64,000 nt of DNA. It comes from Haladaptatus cibarius D43 (GTDB lineage Archaea > Halobacteriota > Halobacteria > Halobacteriales > Haladaptataceae). The position numbers were made by a program, and so were the translations under genes. The first letter of the stretch is position 1; the number at the start of each line of letters is the position of its first letter. Where the stretch lies: contig NZ_JDTH01000008.1 in NCBI RefSeq assembly GCF_000710615.1, forward strand, positions 1 to 64,000, written 5' to 3'. Of the stretch, positions 29,030 to 37,659 are shown piece after piece. The notes under the pieces are model-generated. The model was not told where the DNA came from. It saw only the letters and a list, made by a program, of their open reading frames with translations, and searched no databases.

Positions 29030-30274
29030 ATGGATAATGACCGGGTGTTAAAAGTACTTGCTGTAGATGATCGGCACCTGCTGGTTGATCAAAACGGTGA
29101 GATAATCACAGTTCGAAATGAGGTTTCGCAACAAGTAACCTGTGGTGACTTCGTCGAAGTTGAAGACTGCTACGGGAGAGATAAGGCGATTGGGTTAGCA
29201 CAAAAGAACCATCCAGTGGGACAACAAGCGCTTGTCAAGAAATGTACTAATGAATACATTTTAGTGCAGACTGATACCGAGAAACGGATCCTTCCCAAGC
29301 CAGATGACGACATTTCACCCGGTGATGGAGTATTACTCACAGACCTAGGTGAATTTTACACCGTATTTAAAGAAGATATCGTCGAACTGGATAATCGGGA
29401 GAGTCAGTGGCGAGAATTAAATGAGACGAATTCATCTGATTTGGAACAAGAGAATGTGCCAGATAAGCAGTACTCTGATTTTGGAGGGATGGACGATGTC
29501 GTCGAGGAAGTGAGATACAAAGTAGAAGTACCTCTAAAGGAGCCAGAGCGATTCGAAACCGTAGGAATGGATGCCCCGAAAGGCGTACTCTTCTACGGGC
29601 CGCCCGGGACTGGAAAAACATATCTGGCAAAAATAGTAGCCAACCAGGTTGAAGAAGCATCCTTCTTTAGCATCAGGGGGCCGGAGTTATCTCACGAATT
29701 GGTTGGGGGTACTGCACGGAGACTTCGGGATTTATTTGAGAAGGCACAACAGAATCAACCAGCGATTATCTTTTTTGACGAGATTGATTCAATGGCTCCG
29801 AGACGGGACAAGACAATGGATGCTGGGCGTCGGACAGTCGGTCAATTGCTGTCACTAATGGATGGTATTGAAGATCGCGGGCGGGTGGTGGTAATTGGAA
29901 CGACCAATCTAATCGATGCGATTGATCCGGCACTCCGACGCCCAGGTCGGTTTGGGCGGGAAGTCGAATTTTCTCGACCATCGCGCGAAGGCCGACGAGA
30001 AATTCTGAATATCCATAAACCAGGTATTAATTTCGATGATAGCATATCTCTTGATGATCTCGTTGAGAAGACGAGCGGCTGGACAGGTGCTCATATTGAG
30101 TCGCTATTTGAGGAGATTGGGGAGATTTTACTAAAAGAAGAGCGGGACAAAGGGGCGAGTCCAACAATACATCGGATGGATATTGAGCGTGCCTATGAAA
30201 GGGTACAGACTCAAATCAACAATAAGGAGGCGCAACGACGTCGAGAGCAAGAAGCTGAGGAGGATGTACATTAA
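29030..30274 (+). CDS. AAA ATPase, Cdc48/PAN-like, single AAA domain
   Basis: 414 residues. Residues 1-125 look like small beta-rich domains, as in Cdc48 or PAN N-domains. The AAA module follows: FGGMDDVVEEV, Walker A FYGPPGTGKTYL (about 190), Walker B IIFFDEIDSM (about 250), sensor 1 VIGTTN, arginine fingers RRPGRFGREVEF. All catalytic residues are intact. Such ATPases unfold proteins or remodel complexes. The stop codon overlaps the next start by one base (TAATG), so the DUF6414-like protein is made in step with it. A TATA-like element (GATATCATAA) about 30 bp before the ATG suggests a short leader. Confidence 0.85.
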   Translation: MDNDRVLKVLAVDDRHLLVDQNGEIITVRNEVSQQVTCGDFVEVEDCYGRDKAIGLAQKNHPVGQQALVKKCTNEYILVQTDTEKRILPKPDDDISPGDGVLLTDLGEFYTVFKEDIVELDNRESQWRELNETNSSDLEQENVPDKQYSDFGGMDDVVEEVRYKVEVPLKEPERFETVGMDAPKGVLFYGPPGTGKTYLAKIVANQVEEASFFSIRGPELSHELVGGTARRLRDLFEKAQQNQPAIIFFDEIDSMAPRRDKTMDAGRRTVGQLLSLMDGIEDRGRVVVIGTTNLIDAIDPALRRPGRFGREVEFSRPSREGRREILNIHKPGINFDDSISLDDLVEKTSGWTGAHIESLFEEIGEILLKEERDKGASPTIHRMDIERAYERVQTQINNKEAQRRREQEAEEDVH

Positions 30275-31581
30275 TGGGAATTAAAACGTGGCTTTCAAAA
30301 TTGTGGAATGGGCAAGAGAAGGAAAACCAGTCGCTAGATGATGAACCGTCTGATCAGGATTTGGTAGAGGACTCAGTTGACGAAAATTCAGGATTGGATA
30401 CAGACGAACATGAGTACGAGAGAGAGCTTCGAGAATTTGTTTATCTTGACCGGGATAGTGTTGTAAGCCTTCTCGCATCTATTGAAGGAGCCATCAAACA
30501 GGAACGGATTGAACAGATTGGGAGTCGCTCGGAGGATCGAGTTTCTGGTGGTATAAACGCGAGTATCTCTGGAGTGGGTGCAAAGGTAGAGGGAGAACGG
30601 GTAGAGATGGGAGAGAACTCGTCTGAGGTGGTGCATAATTACGCGATTCAGTCACTCTTTGATCAGTTAGATCAACATCGACGGAACGATGTAGACCTAG
30701 GCGTTCTTGATACTAATAAAAAAGATGAGATAGACATTTCTGAGATAGAACGAAGTGATGTTCTTCGCGTCGATGTTGAGCTCAAAACACACTACCTATA
30801 TCGGTTTTATACAGTGATGATGTATATTCAGGAGAATATTCCCGAGTCGGTAGGTCTGGAGGAGGAAGATACGTTGGAACTGATCGAGTCAATGTTTGGG
30901 TCGGAGGTTCCGGTGAGTGGGCGCGTTCTTGATTATCAGGTTAAGAATGGGAGAATTCAACCTGTTGAATCAGATAACCCCGACGGAGAGCCGCTTCATA
31001 TCGTTGGGCAATTAAACACTATGAAGCTCTGGCAGGACATTCCTGATGCCTTGTTCGATGGAGGAGAGTACACAGTGTTTTGTCGCGTAAAGGAACTTTA
31101 TGAAGACGAACCATGGCGTCCCTTGAGCCTCGCGCAAAAAATTGAAACAGTCTCTCCACCACTTGCCCAGGCGTTAACTCAATTTATGGAACGTGCCTCG
31201 GCACTCGCAGAAGAGGAAGCAAGCGAACAGTACAGTGGTGATGCCGATCTAGATCAGTGGATGGATGCTCTCACTGAATTTGATGACCGAGCGGGAATTG
31301 ATAATAGGACTGACACTCTTCATCGGGAGTTTATGACCGAGTATGTGCTCGAAAACGGGATTCCAGCACTTACACCATCCGGAAGTACAGAATTGGTCAA
31401 TTTTTATAAGGAATATGCAATTTATCTCAGGGAACACAATATCGACTTATCGAAAGGGGATGAAGCAGAGGCTACTGATAGAATGATATTCAGTGAACAT
31501 CAATCAATGGGTGATAGGGAAACGAGAACAAGTGTTGACGGCCTTCAAATCGAGAGTCAAATTGTAGCTATCTATTGGTAA
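30274..31581 (+). CDS. DUF6414-like protein
   Basis: 435 residues. After a charged, acidic linker (residues 18-50) comes LREFVYLDRDSVVSLLASIEG, the typical opening of DUF6414 proteins, followed by a Gly/Ser-rich stretch and a mixed alpha-beta body; the function of this family is not established. The start overlaps the stop of the AAA ATPase, which makes a functional pair likely, for instance adaptor and unfoldase. AT-richer than most of the window. Family call by pattern only. Confidence 0.6.
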   Translation: MGIKTWLSKLWNGQEKENQSLDDEPSDQDLVEDSVDENSGLDTDEHEYERELREFVYLDRDSVVSLLASIEGAIKQERIEQIGSRSEDRVSGGINASISGVGAKVEGERVEMGENSSEVVHNYAIQSLFDQLDQHRRNDVDLGVLDTNKKDEIDISEIERSDVLRVDVELKTHYLYRFYTVMMYIQENIPESVGLEEEDTLELIESMFGSEVPVSGRVLDYQVKNGRIQPVESDNPDGEPLHIVGQLNTMKLWQDIPDALFDGGEYTVFCRVKELYEDEPWRPLSLAQKIETVSPPLAQALTQFMERASALAEEEASEQYSGDADLDQWMDALTEFDDRAGIDNRTDTLHREFMTEYVLENGIPALTPSGSTELVNFYKEYAIYLREHNIDLSKGDEAEATDRMIFSEHQSMGDRETRTSVDGLQIESQIVAIYW

Positions 31582-31687
31582 CGAGGATTAGAACAGGTCT
31601 TGAACTCGACAGTGATTATCTAGAATGATAGTGGATGACAATAAAGATAATTTTATTTGAATTACTATAAAAGTACTGAATAAGTCA

Positions 31688-32308
31688 ATGGCTACACTGA
31701 AAGGAGTTCTAACGGGTATTTATGCACGGTTACTTCTTGGCGGGATTAAAAAGACAGAGAAATATCAGACCAAGGGAATTGAACGGATAGTCTACTGGGT
31801 CGATACCGATGGGTGGATGGCAGGGCAATATACACCGTGGGGAACGATCATCCTGAACAAAAACAAACTTCGAGAGCGTCCTGATGATCTTGAAGAGTTC
31901 ACGTTTCTTCACGAGGTCGGCCACTCTCAAATGCATCTGTTACCTCGTATCCTACTCATTCCCTTGCTCTTGAGTTCCGCTCTTGGTCTATTCAGCCTCC
32001 CATTTCTGCTTATTTCCATGTTATCGTCCGCCCTCTCTGCGCCAACGAGTCAACAGCCGTATTATGCGATGGCATTTCTAATCGTGAGTGCTCTCGTTGT
32101 TCTCTACTACGTCATCGTAACGTGGATTGATGAAGGATATGCAGAGCTGTTCGTCCTCTCGAAAATTGGGGCAGTTAACTACCAGGAGTGTCATCGAAAA
32201 GCGCACGAGAGTTCTCACAGTGGATTACTCAAGCGAATCCGGATTTGTCTGACCTATCCACATCCGAAATTAGTGGTATGGGCCGGTGAGAAATTAGGAA
32301 AAACATAG
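31688..32308 (+). CDS. Membrane-embedded HExxH metalloprotease
   Basis: 206 residues. The zinc motif FTFLHEVGHSQ places the ligands at H75 and H79 with E76 as the general base. Two or three membrane helices follow (LPRILLIPLLLSSALGLF, about 86-103, continuing to 116, and FLIVSALVVLYYVIVTW, about 130-146), and WIDEGYAELF provides a Glu suited to be the third zinc ligand. The layout is that of an M48-like or M50-like membrane peptidase. It follows the AAA and DUF6414 genes by 106 bp on the same strand, so an unfoldase-adaptor-protease unit is plausible. Start ATG 31688 follows an AT-rich run. Confidence 0.72.
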   Translation: MATLKGVLTGIYARLLLGGIKKTEKYQTKGIERIVYWVDTDGWMAGQYTPWGTIILNKNKLRERPDDLEEFTFLHEVGHSQMHLLPRILLIPLLLSSALGLFSLPFLLISMLSSALSAPTSQQPYYAMAFLIVSALVVLYYVIVTWIDEGYAELFVLSKIGAVNYQECHRKAHESSHSGLLKRIRICLTYPHPKLVVWAGEKLGKT

Positions 32309-32360
32309 CAGATAGAACAGTTAATAGTCATTTCTCTGCGGGAATGACTAATCTGAACAA

Positions 32361-32531
32361 CTATAGTTTGGAAGCGAACAGTATCAGTACAATTCCGATC
32401 AGTGCTACAATTGTTCCGAATGTTCCACTACCGAATGCCGCTTGTTGAGCACCACCAAAAAGAAGTGCAAAACCCAGCAATCCGGAGATTACTTGAATAA
32501 TACTACTTATCATCGCATCCATAATTCCCAT
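32361..32531 (-). CDS. 56-residue membrane protein
   Basis: Read directly from the sequence: starts MGIMDAMISSIIQVISGLLG and ends IVALIGIVLILFASKL. Two hydrophobic helices (about 8-27 and 39-54) are joined by a Gly/Ala/Gln-rich loop. A TATA-like run (TTTAAATA on the minus strand, about 32557-32564) lies roughly 30 bp upstream of the ATG, a leaderless arrangement. Function unknown. It sits between the membrane metalloprotease gene and the nuclease gene. Confidence 0.55.
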   Translation of the reverse strand: MGIMDAMISSIIQVISGLLGFALLFGGAQQAAFGSGTFGTIVALIGIVLILFASKL

Positions 32532-32601
32532 AGATGGATTTTGATATTTTCACCTATTTAAATTTTCTTATATCTCACACTTGGTGCCACGACTAAACTA
32601 G

Positions 32602-34440
32602 TTATTCCCGGTACTCACCAGAAGTATTCTGTAGTTCATCACGGATAAGACGCCGAACTTCTTCCTCACTTCGTCTACTGTCGTCGCCGTGTCGGAGTGC
32701 GGCTAGCTCCTCGTTCAACGACGCAATCTCCTTATGAAGTGTTTCGACGTGATTTCGAAGGCGGTCAGGGCCGCTCTCGAAGTGCTCTGGCGTGAGCGTT
32801 GCCGTATCGAGTTCAATATCTCGGGAGACTGGTATCGGTGTGAGTAGCCGCGAGCGAGTTACCTTCTCGGCACTGTCGAGATTCTTCCCGAAGTGGCGTG
32901 AAAGGTGATCTTGTGCGTAGTCCGGGCCGTGAACCATCGCAACGGTTGATGGCTCGATATCACGAGCATACTTCAGCAAACCATGCTGGGCCGCGTGGCC
33001 ACTCAAGCCGCTCACCTGTTCTATCCACTCTGTTGGGATGGTTGCTCGGGTCAGTTGCTCGAATCCGTTGTCAGTCTCAACACTCGTCCACGTCACGGAC
33101 TCAGACGTCGGCCAGTCAGTGTCGAAGGGAGTCGCATCAGTCGTAATCGTTACTTCGTCCTCACCAGCGTCGAGGTAGTTCTGGAGTGTCCGTCCAGTCG
33201 TCTCCTTCGCCTGATAGCCAGTGAGGAATATCTTCGCGTCCTCGAACCGAGCGGCGAACTCAACGAGATAGCGTGGCGAATTACCGCCAGTCAGCATTCC
33301 AGACGGAGAGATGACCACGGGAACCGTCCCACCAGAGAGCGGATCAGTGTCGGTAAGCAGGTTGTGGCGCTCTTCATCGTTCTGCGGAAATCCAGCCCCA
33401 TCCGGGAGGAAAGGTCGGTCTTGTCCGCTGTTTTTCGCACGGTTGACTATCGTCTCGTCCATATAGGTGTCGTCCAACACGTAATCATGGTAAATTCCGG
33501 TCGCATCTTGCGCCATTCCGTCAACAGCAAGCTGAACCCGAGACTGAATATCGCTCGGGTGAGATATGAATCGCTCTTTGAATAATAATTGGAGGAGTTG
33601 AGCTCGGCCAACTGCGAACGTTGGAATCAGAACGGGTTGACGGTTCTCGACAGCCTGCTCGACAGCAGAGAAAAGGTCAGACCGTGCATCATGCATCGAT
33701 GTGTGGCTATGCTGGCTCCCATACGTTGATTCCATCAGCAGAAGATCGGCACCGGGAGGTGCCTGTATATCTGGGAGGTGGGTTGCTCGACCGCCGATGT
33801 CGCCCGAGAAGACGACTCGATACCCACCTGTCTGAAGCATGAGCCACGCCGAACCGAGGAGGTGACCTGCATTTCCGTACTGGAAGATAAGTGGTTCTTC
33901 ATCAGGTGTCGGAGCAAGCGCCTCAACGCGACCGCCTCCGAAGTCTACGGGTTCAAATCGTTCAAAGGTCGCCTCGAGATGTTGCCGGTCGAACTGTTGT
34001 TCGCGACCGGGACGTTGCGCCTCGCGTTTGTGTATTTTGAGCGAATCTTCGAGGAGGAGTTGTGCAAGGTCAATCGTCGGAGGGGTCGCCAGAATTGGCG
34101 CGTCATCGTCGAGGAGTCCTTTTGCTTCGAGGACGGGAAGCCCACCGCAGTGATCGACGTGCGCGTGTGTGAGGAAAACAGCATCGACCTGCTCTGGAGA
34201 GAGTCCTCTAAAGTCAGGGAACTTGTCGCCACCTCCTTGGTTCAGCCCGCAATCGACGAGATACGTTGTCTGCTCGGTATCGACTTGATAACAACTCCGT
34301 CCAACTTCGCGTGCCCCACCGCGAGGCGTGACAACCAATGGTGAATTTTCATTCGGCGTCACACCAAAGTGATCCAGCGGATCAAACTCCATTCCTGCAT
34401 CGGTAGGGAGCCATGGTGTATCTGTATCAAATCCTGTCAT
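32602..34440 (-). CDS. Beta-CASP metallo-beta-lactamase nuclease
   Basis: 612 residues. The metallo-beta-lactamase motifs are in order: YLVDCG (about 60-65), FLTHAHVDHCGG (H92, H94, D96, H97), SGDIGG, then the beta-CASP segment with LLMESTYGSQH, LIPTFAVGRAQ, VISPSGMLTGGNS and the late VHGPDY. The C-terminal 50 residues form a charged coiled coil. Proteins of this family are exo- or endoribonucleases or act on DNA ends. Archaeal aCPSF enzymes carry KH domains at the N-terminus, which are absent here. It lies about 50 bp from the RadA-like gene on the same strand and may share its transcript. Confidence 0.85.
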   Translation of the reverse strand: MTGFDTDTPWLPTDAGMEFDPLDHFGVTPNENSPLVVTPRGGAREVGRSCYQVDTEQTTYLVDCGLNQGGGDKFPDFRGLSPEQVDAVFLTHAHVDHCGGLPVLEAKGLLDDDAPILATPPTIDLAQLLLEDSLKIHKREAQRPGREQQFDRQHLEATFERFEPVDFGGGRVEALAPTPDEEPLIFQYGNAGHLLGSAWLMLQTGGYRVVFSGDIGGRATHLPDIQAPPGADLLLMESTYGSQHSHTSMHDARSDLFSAVEQAVENRQPVLIPTFAVGRAQLLQLLFKERFISHPSDIQSRVQLAVDGMAQDATGIYHDYVLDDTYMDETIVNRAKNSGQDRPFLPDGAGFPQNDEERHNLLTDTDPLSGGTVPVVISPSGMLTGGNSPRYLVEFAARFEDAKIFLTGYQAKETTGRTLQNYLDAGEDEVTITTDATPFDTDWPTSESVTWTSVETDNGFEQLTRATIPTEWIEQVSGLSGHAAQHGLLKYARDIEPSTVAMVHGPDYAQDHLSRHFGKNLDSAEKVTRSRLLTPIPVSRDIELDTATLTPEHFESGPDRLRNHVETLHKEIASLNEELAALRHGDDSRRSEEEVRRLIRDELQNTSGEYRE

Positions 34441-34489
34441 ACTCTTTCTTGCATATATTCAAGGAACTCGTTTTAGTACCATTGATTAG

Positions 34490-35479
34490 TCACTCTCCTA
34501 CGAATCCTTGCTCCTCGATGTACGCACCGACTTCTCCAAGCGCAAGGTTCGGAGCATCGACTAGCGCAATCCGTCGCTTCTCTCCAGATGTCTTCTTCAG
34601 TTGCAGTCGAAACGAGGATTTATGGCCTAAGATAGCACCGCCATATGATTTACTTGCGGATGTCATCGCATTCGTAAATACAATTCCTGCGTTGTTGGCT
34701 CTCCCAATCACGTCGAGCTCATGCAGGTGTTTATTGAGCTTCTGCTGGCGTTCGGGAAGTTTCGACCGTCCTTGGTACTCGGCTCGAAAGTGATAGGTGA
34801 GCGAATCAACCACGATTAATCGGAGTGGAGAGTCTGTTTTCTTCAACTCTTGTGCTTTTTCATCGAGTTTTTCCACAGTTGCCATCTGTTCAGATGTATC
34901 GACAGGTGATGAAACAAGTGTCTGCTCAAGGATAGCCTCTGCAATAGAATCTACGTCAGCCCCAGTATCCAATCGCTCTGCAAGAGATTTCTGTAATCGT
35001 GTATCAAGCGATTCAGTCATCTGTACGATTCTCTCGGGATCAAATTTCCCCCGAGTATCGACGTAGACGGCACGTCCACCGAGTCCACCTTGTTTAGGGG
35101 GAAGATGAACCCGAATCGCAAGCTGGTGAGCCAGTGTTGACCGACCACTTTTCTCATTACCAAAAATTTCAGTGAGAGATTGGGTTTCAATCCCGCCGAA
35201 GAGGAGATCGTCGAGGTCAGGAATTCCAGTAGTAAGCTTTCCTGATTTCTTCCGACGACCGAGTACCTCGGTCCCCGATTCAAATCCACCGAAATTCGTC
35301 GCATCGTTCGCGGTCCGAATAATCTGTTCGGCGGTTTTCGTTGTGATGTTCACGGCGTTCGCTAACTCAGTTGGCGACGCGACTGCAATCGACTGAGGAT
35401 TCTCGTAGCCAGCATCAGTTAGTTGAGTCTCGATAGTAGAATCGACATTCGGTAAATCGGTTAACTCTACTGTGGTCAT
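34490..35479 (-). CDS. RadA-family recombinase paralogue with Walker A Lys replaced by Arg
   Basis: 329 residues with the RadA plan: N-terminal helix-hairpin-helix domain (LPNVDSTIETQLTDAGY), the Gly-rich link to TTGIPDLDDLLFGGIET, Walker A at 107-115, Walker B RLIVVDSLTYHFRAEY, the KHLHELDVIGRANNAGI segment and the C-terminal LVDAPNLALGE. Walker A reads GNEKSGRST, so the invariant Lys is Arg113. In eukaryotic Rad51 the same change allows ATP binding but blocks hydrolysis. The protein may therefore be a structural or regulatory partner for chromosomal RadA, or a plasmid-encoded modulator of recombination. Start ATG at 35479. Confidence 0.8.
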   Translation of the reverse strand: MTTVELTDLPNVDSTIETQLTDAGYENPQSIAVASPTELANAVNITTKTAEQIIRTANDATNFGGFESGTEVLGRRKKSGKLTTGIPDLDDLLFGGIETQSLTEIFGNEKSGRSTLAHQLAIRVHLPPKQGGLGGRAVYVDTRGKFDPERIVQMTESLDTRLQKSLAERLDTGADVDSIAEAILEQTLVSSPVDTSEQMATVEKLDEKAQELKKTDSPLRLIVVDSLTYHFRAEYQGRSKLPERQQKLNKHLHELDVIGRANNAGIVFTNAMTSASKSYGGAILGHKSSFRLQLKKTSGEKRRIALVDAPNLALGEVGAYIEEQGFVGE

Positions 35480-35814
35480 TCCTGTATATTTTGAATCAAG
35501 TGATAAAAGAATATAGGGTCAAATCGTATGTATCGAGTGGAATTTTCATCGTCCATAAAGTCTCGATAGTCGCAACATCTAGAGGTACTACATTAATGTG
35601 GATACAGAATCGTTTTTGCGCGGTACAGCGGCTCTCTCTTTCGATTAAGAGGTGCTACAGTGACGTGGATATAGAATACTCCTGCAGGAATGGAACACCG
35701 AAACGCTCTGCGACTTCGCCATCATCGACGAGGAGTGGATCAGCAATGGCAGGGCAAAATCACGATACGTTCGCGTTCACTTTCATCAGCGAGTTTCAAT
35801 CGCGTATCAGTAGT
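35480..35814. other. Intergenic stretch with imperfect direct repeats
   Basis: About 335 bp with no clear gene, carrying two 28-bp direct repeats (listed separately). A short plus-strand piece near 35705-35745 reads TLCDFAIIDEEWIS and may be a gene fragment. The promoter of the RadA-like gene should lie at the left end. Confidence 0.4.
35583..35677. repeat. Two 28-bp imperfect direct repeats
   Basis: Copies at 35583-35610 and 35650-35677 start AGGT(A/G)CTACA and end GTGGATA(C/T)AGAAT, with four differences. The distance of 67 bp between starts is not a typical iteron spacing. They could be insertion footprints or binding sites. Confidence 0.65.
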
Positions 35815-36249
35815 CTATTCAATACGTTGAATATGACTGTCTTTACCGTCTGCATTCTTGACGCCAGGGCCAAGTTCAACACCACCCATCTGCTTCTCCA
35901 TCGTCTGGAGAATTTGTCTTGGATTAGCTTCGGTTTCGAGACCCTTTTCTATAACCCGTAGTCCATCAAGCATTGTCCCAAAATTTTCAACGTCCCAACG
36001 ACCGAGACAGCTATGTGCGTTTTCTGGACACTGCTCGTCTCGGTGTGGAAGTGCATGAAGGTGAATTTCGTCCCCTTCGGTTACGAATGCCGTGTGCGAG
36101 CTAATACGAAAAGCGGCCCTACCATCGCCATGGAAATAATCGACCGCATCAGGGAGCGTGTATTGGTCTTTTTCTCCGAACGGTTGTCCTTCGTTTTCAC
36201 TGTGGTACTCGTACGTCGTTCCCTTGATTTTTGTTTCTTTTAGCGTCAT
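35815..36249 (-). CDS. His/Cys-containing small hypothetical protein
   Basis: 144 residues. The middle part is rich in potential metal ligands: HLHALPHRDEQCPENAHSC (about residues 63-81). This could be a zinc site. No family recognised. It is the last of three small minus-strand genes (36710-36865, 36335-36685 and this one) that are closely spaced and may be one transcript. Confidence 0.6.
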   Translation of the reverse strand: MTLKETKIKGTTYEYHSENEGQPFGEKDQYTLPDAVDYFHGDGRAAFRISSHTAFVTEGDEIHLHALPHRDEQCPENAHSCLGRWDVENFGTMLDGLRVIEKGLETEANPRQILQTMEKQMGGVELGPGVKNADGKDSHIQRIE

Positions 36250-36334
36250 TGTTTATCTACTTCATACAAATCTATCTCCTTCAATATATCCACCGACTTA
36301 CCCAGGAGCAATAGGCCGAACGGCGTATCCAAAA

Positions 36335-36685
36335 CTACTCTCCGATGTCGTTGGCGGTTTGGAAGCCTGCGTCAGGAATTTCGGGTTCGTCGAGGTGGGT
36401 TGCGGTGGCAGACTCGCGTATCTCCTTGGCACGGTCACGAGTGGTCTCGGTGGCATCCTCAAGGCAATTTTCGACTTGTGCTTCGAGTTTAGCAATTCGG
36501 TCTGAAACGTCGTCTCGGTAATCCTTGAGTGCTTTGTGTTCAGCTTTTATTCGTTCATCCTTGGAGTCAGCTTCCTCACGGATAGTCGCAAGCTCTTGTT
36601 CTATGTCTTCATCGCGACGATCGAGCGCTTCAATATGATAGGCCAAGTACCCGAGGTGGTCTCCTAGAGCGCGTTCGTTGCTCAT
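36335..36685 (-). CDS. Small coiled-coil protein
   Basis: 116 residues, acidic, with a long helical heptad-rich region from about residue 20 to 85 (RDEDIEQELATIREEADSKD, then DYRDDVSDRIAKLEAQVEN). No enzymatic motif. Start ATG at 36685 is preceded by AT-rich sequence. Possibly a structural or scaffold partner of its neighbours; function unknown. Confidence 0.6.
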   Translation of the reverse strand: MSNERALGDHLGYLAYHIEALDRRDEDIEQELATIREEADSKDERIKAEHKALKDYRDDVSDRIAKLEAQVENCLEDATETTRDRAKEIRESATATHLDEPEIPDAGFQTANDIGE

Positions 36686-36709
36686 TGGCTCAAAGTACTT
36701 CTGGATGAT

Positions 36710-36865
36710 TCAAAAATATATCTTTTTACTGAACTCTACGAGATACCGGTTACCTCTGAATGGGCTGGTAAATTGAGCGCCGCGACGAAGCAACCAGATT
36801 AACATACCCAAGCCAAATGCACCCGCTATCGGAGATACCGACAAATAAATCGTCGATCTATTCAT
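36710..36865 (-). CDS. 51-residue single-span membrane protein
   Basis: Read directly: starts MNRSTIYLSVSPIAGAFGLG and ends RYLVEFSKKIYF. One hydrophobic segment (about 9-27) is followed by a positive patch (RRG), which predicts an inside C-terminus. It ends 25 bp before the coiled-coil gene on the same strand. Coding status is uncertain because of its size. Confidence 0.4.
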   Translation of the reverse strand: MNRSTIYLSVSPIAGAFGLGMLIWLLRRGAQFTSPFRGNRYLVEFSKKIYF

Positions 36866-36901
36866 CCGTCAGTTATTTCGTGGCTCTTGATCAAATTAAT
36901 C

Positions 36902-37339
36902 ATGATGTCAGAACAAGATCACGGTCGAGATAATGGAAGAGGAAAAAACGGCGAAGGTGGCACGGAAAACGAGTTCTACGACATTGACGAAACAGTTGTA
37001 CTGGAAGGGGAAGGCAATTTCAGGCACTATTCTTGGCCGCTTTCCGTCGAAGATGGTGGTTCAGCGAAAGCAGTTATTCGGGCAATTTCCCGGACTGACC
37101 ACCCCTTCAACACGTACGTAGTACCAGAAGATGAGCTCGAATATTTAGAAAACGGAGAAGAATTTTGGCGCGAATACTACGATTCACGGAGTAAAAAACT
37201 GAGTGATACTTTTGAATTCGGTGGTAAGGACGAAAAACCATACCGGCACTCAGACAAGTATCGACTAGTTGTTACAATGAACGACTCTAACTGGCGCAAA
37301 GAGCCAAAGCTTACGATGAAGTTCCGAATCGAAAAATAG
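36902..37339 (+). CDS. Hypothetical acidic protein
   Basis: About 145 residues from the first of two adjacent ATGs (36902 or 36905); the frame is open from a TTG at 36887. A low-complexity Gly/Asn/Glu start is followed by a compact beta-rich domain (TVVLEGEGNFRHYSWPLSVE, later KYRLVVTMNDSNWR). Family not recognised. Convergent with the zinc-ribbon gene next to the CRISPR array. Confidence 0.55.
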   Translation: MMSEQDHGRDNGRGKNGEGGTENEFYDIDETVVLEGEGNFRHYSWPLSVEDGGSAKAVIRAISRTDHPFNTYVVPEDELEYLENGEEFWREYYDSRSKKLSDTFEFGGKDEKPYRHSDKYRLVVTMNDSNWRKEPKLTMKFRIEK

Positions 37340-37359
37340 GGTCTGCGTATCCAGCGTCG

Positions 37360-37578
37360 TCAGTCATCGTCTTGCTCCTGGTCAAGTTGGTGCCAGCCGG
37401 CGAACCACCCCCAGCCGATGTCACAGGCTTCGCATTCGGCGAATTCGACCGTCCGAGTCCCATCTGCGGTTGTACCCCACGCACCGCGCTCTATACGACG
37501 ACCACACTCGATACAGTCCGGTGCGTCTTCTGGTCGGCGCTGACAACAGTACTCCGCGTCCTCCACGCTGTCGTGCAT
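37360..37578 (-). CDS. Small zinc-ribbon protein
   Basis: 72 residues with two Cys pairs, CIECGRR (about 18-24) and CEACDIGWGW (about 50-59), spaced as in a four-Cys zinc ribbon, ending in an acidic tail. Many such proteins occur in haloarchaea, with unknown roles in nucleic-acid or protein binding. It lies about 80 bp from the distal end of CRISPR array 1. Confidence 0.5.
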   Translation of the reverse strand: MHDSVEDAEYCCQRRPEDAPDCIECGRRIERGAWGTTADGTRTVEFAECEACDIGWGWFAGWHQLDQEQDDD

Positions 37579-37659
37579 TATCCCACACTGGGGACAGTCG
37601 TAGCCGAATCGCTTTCGTTGACACGGGCCATCAGCGACACTGGTACCGATTGCGATTGG

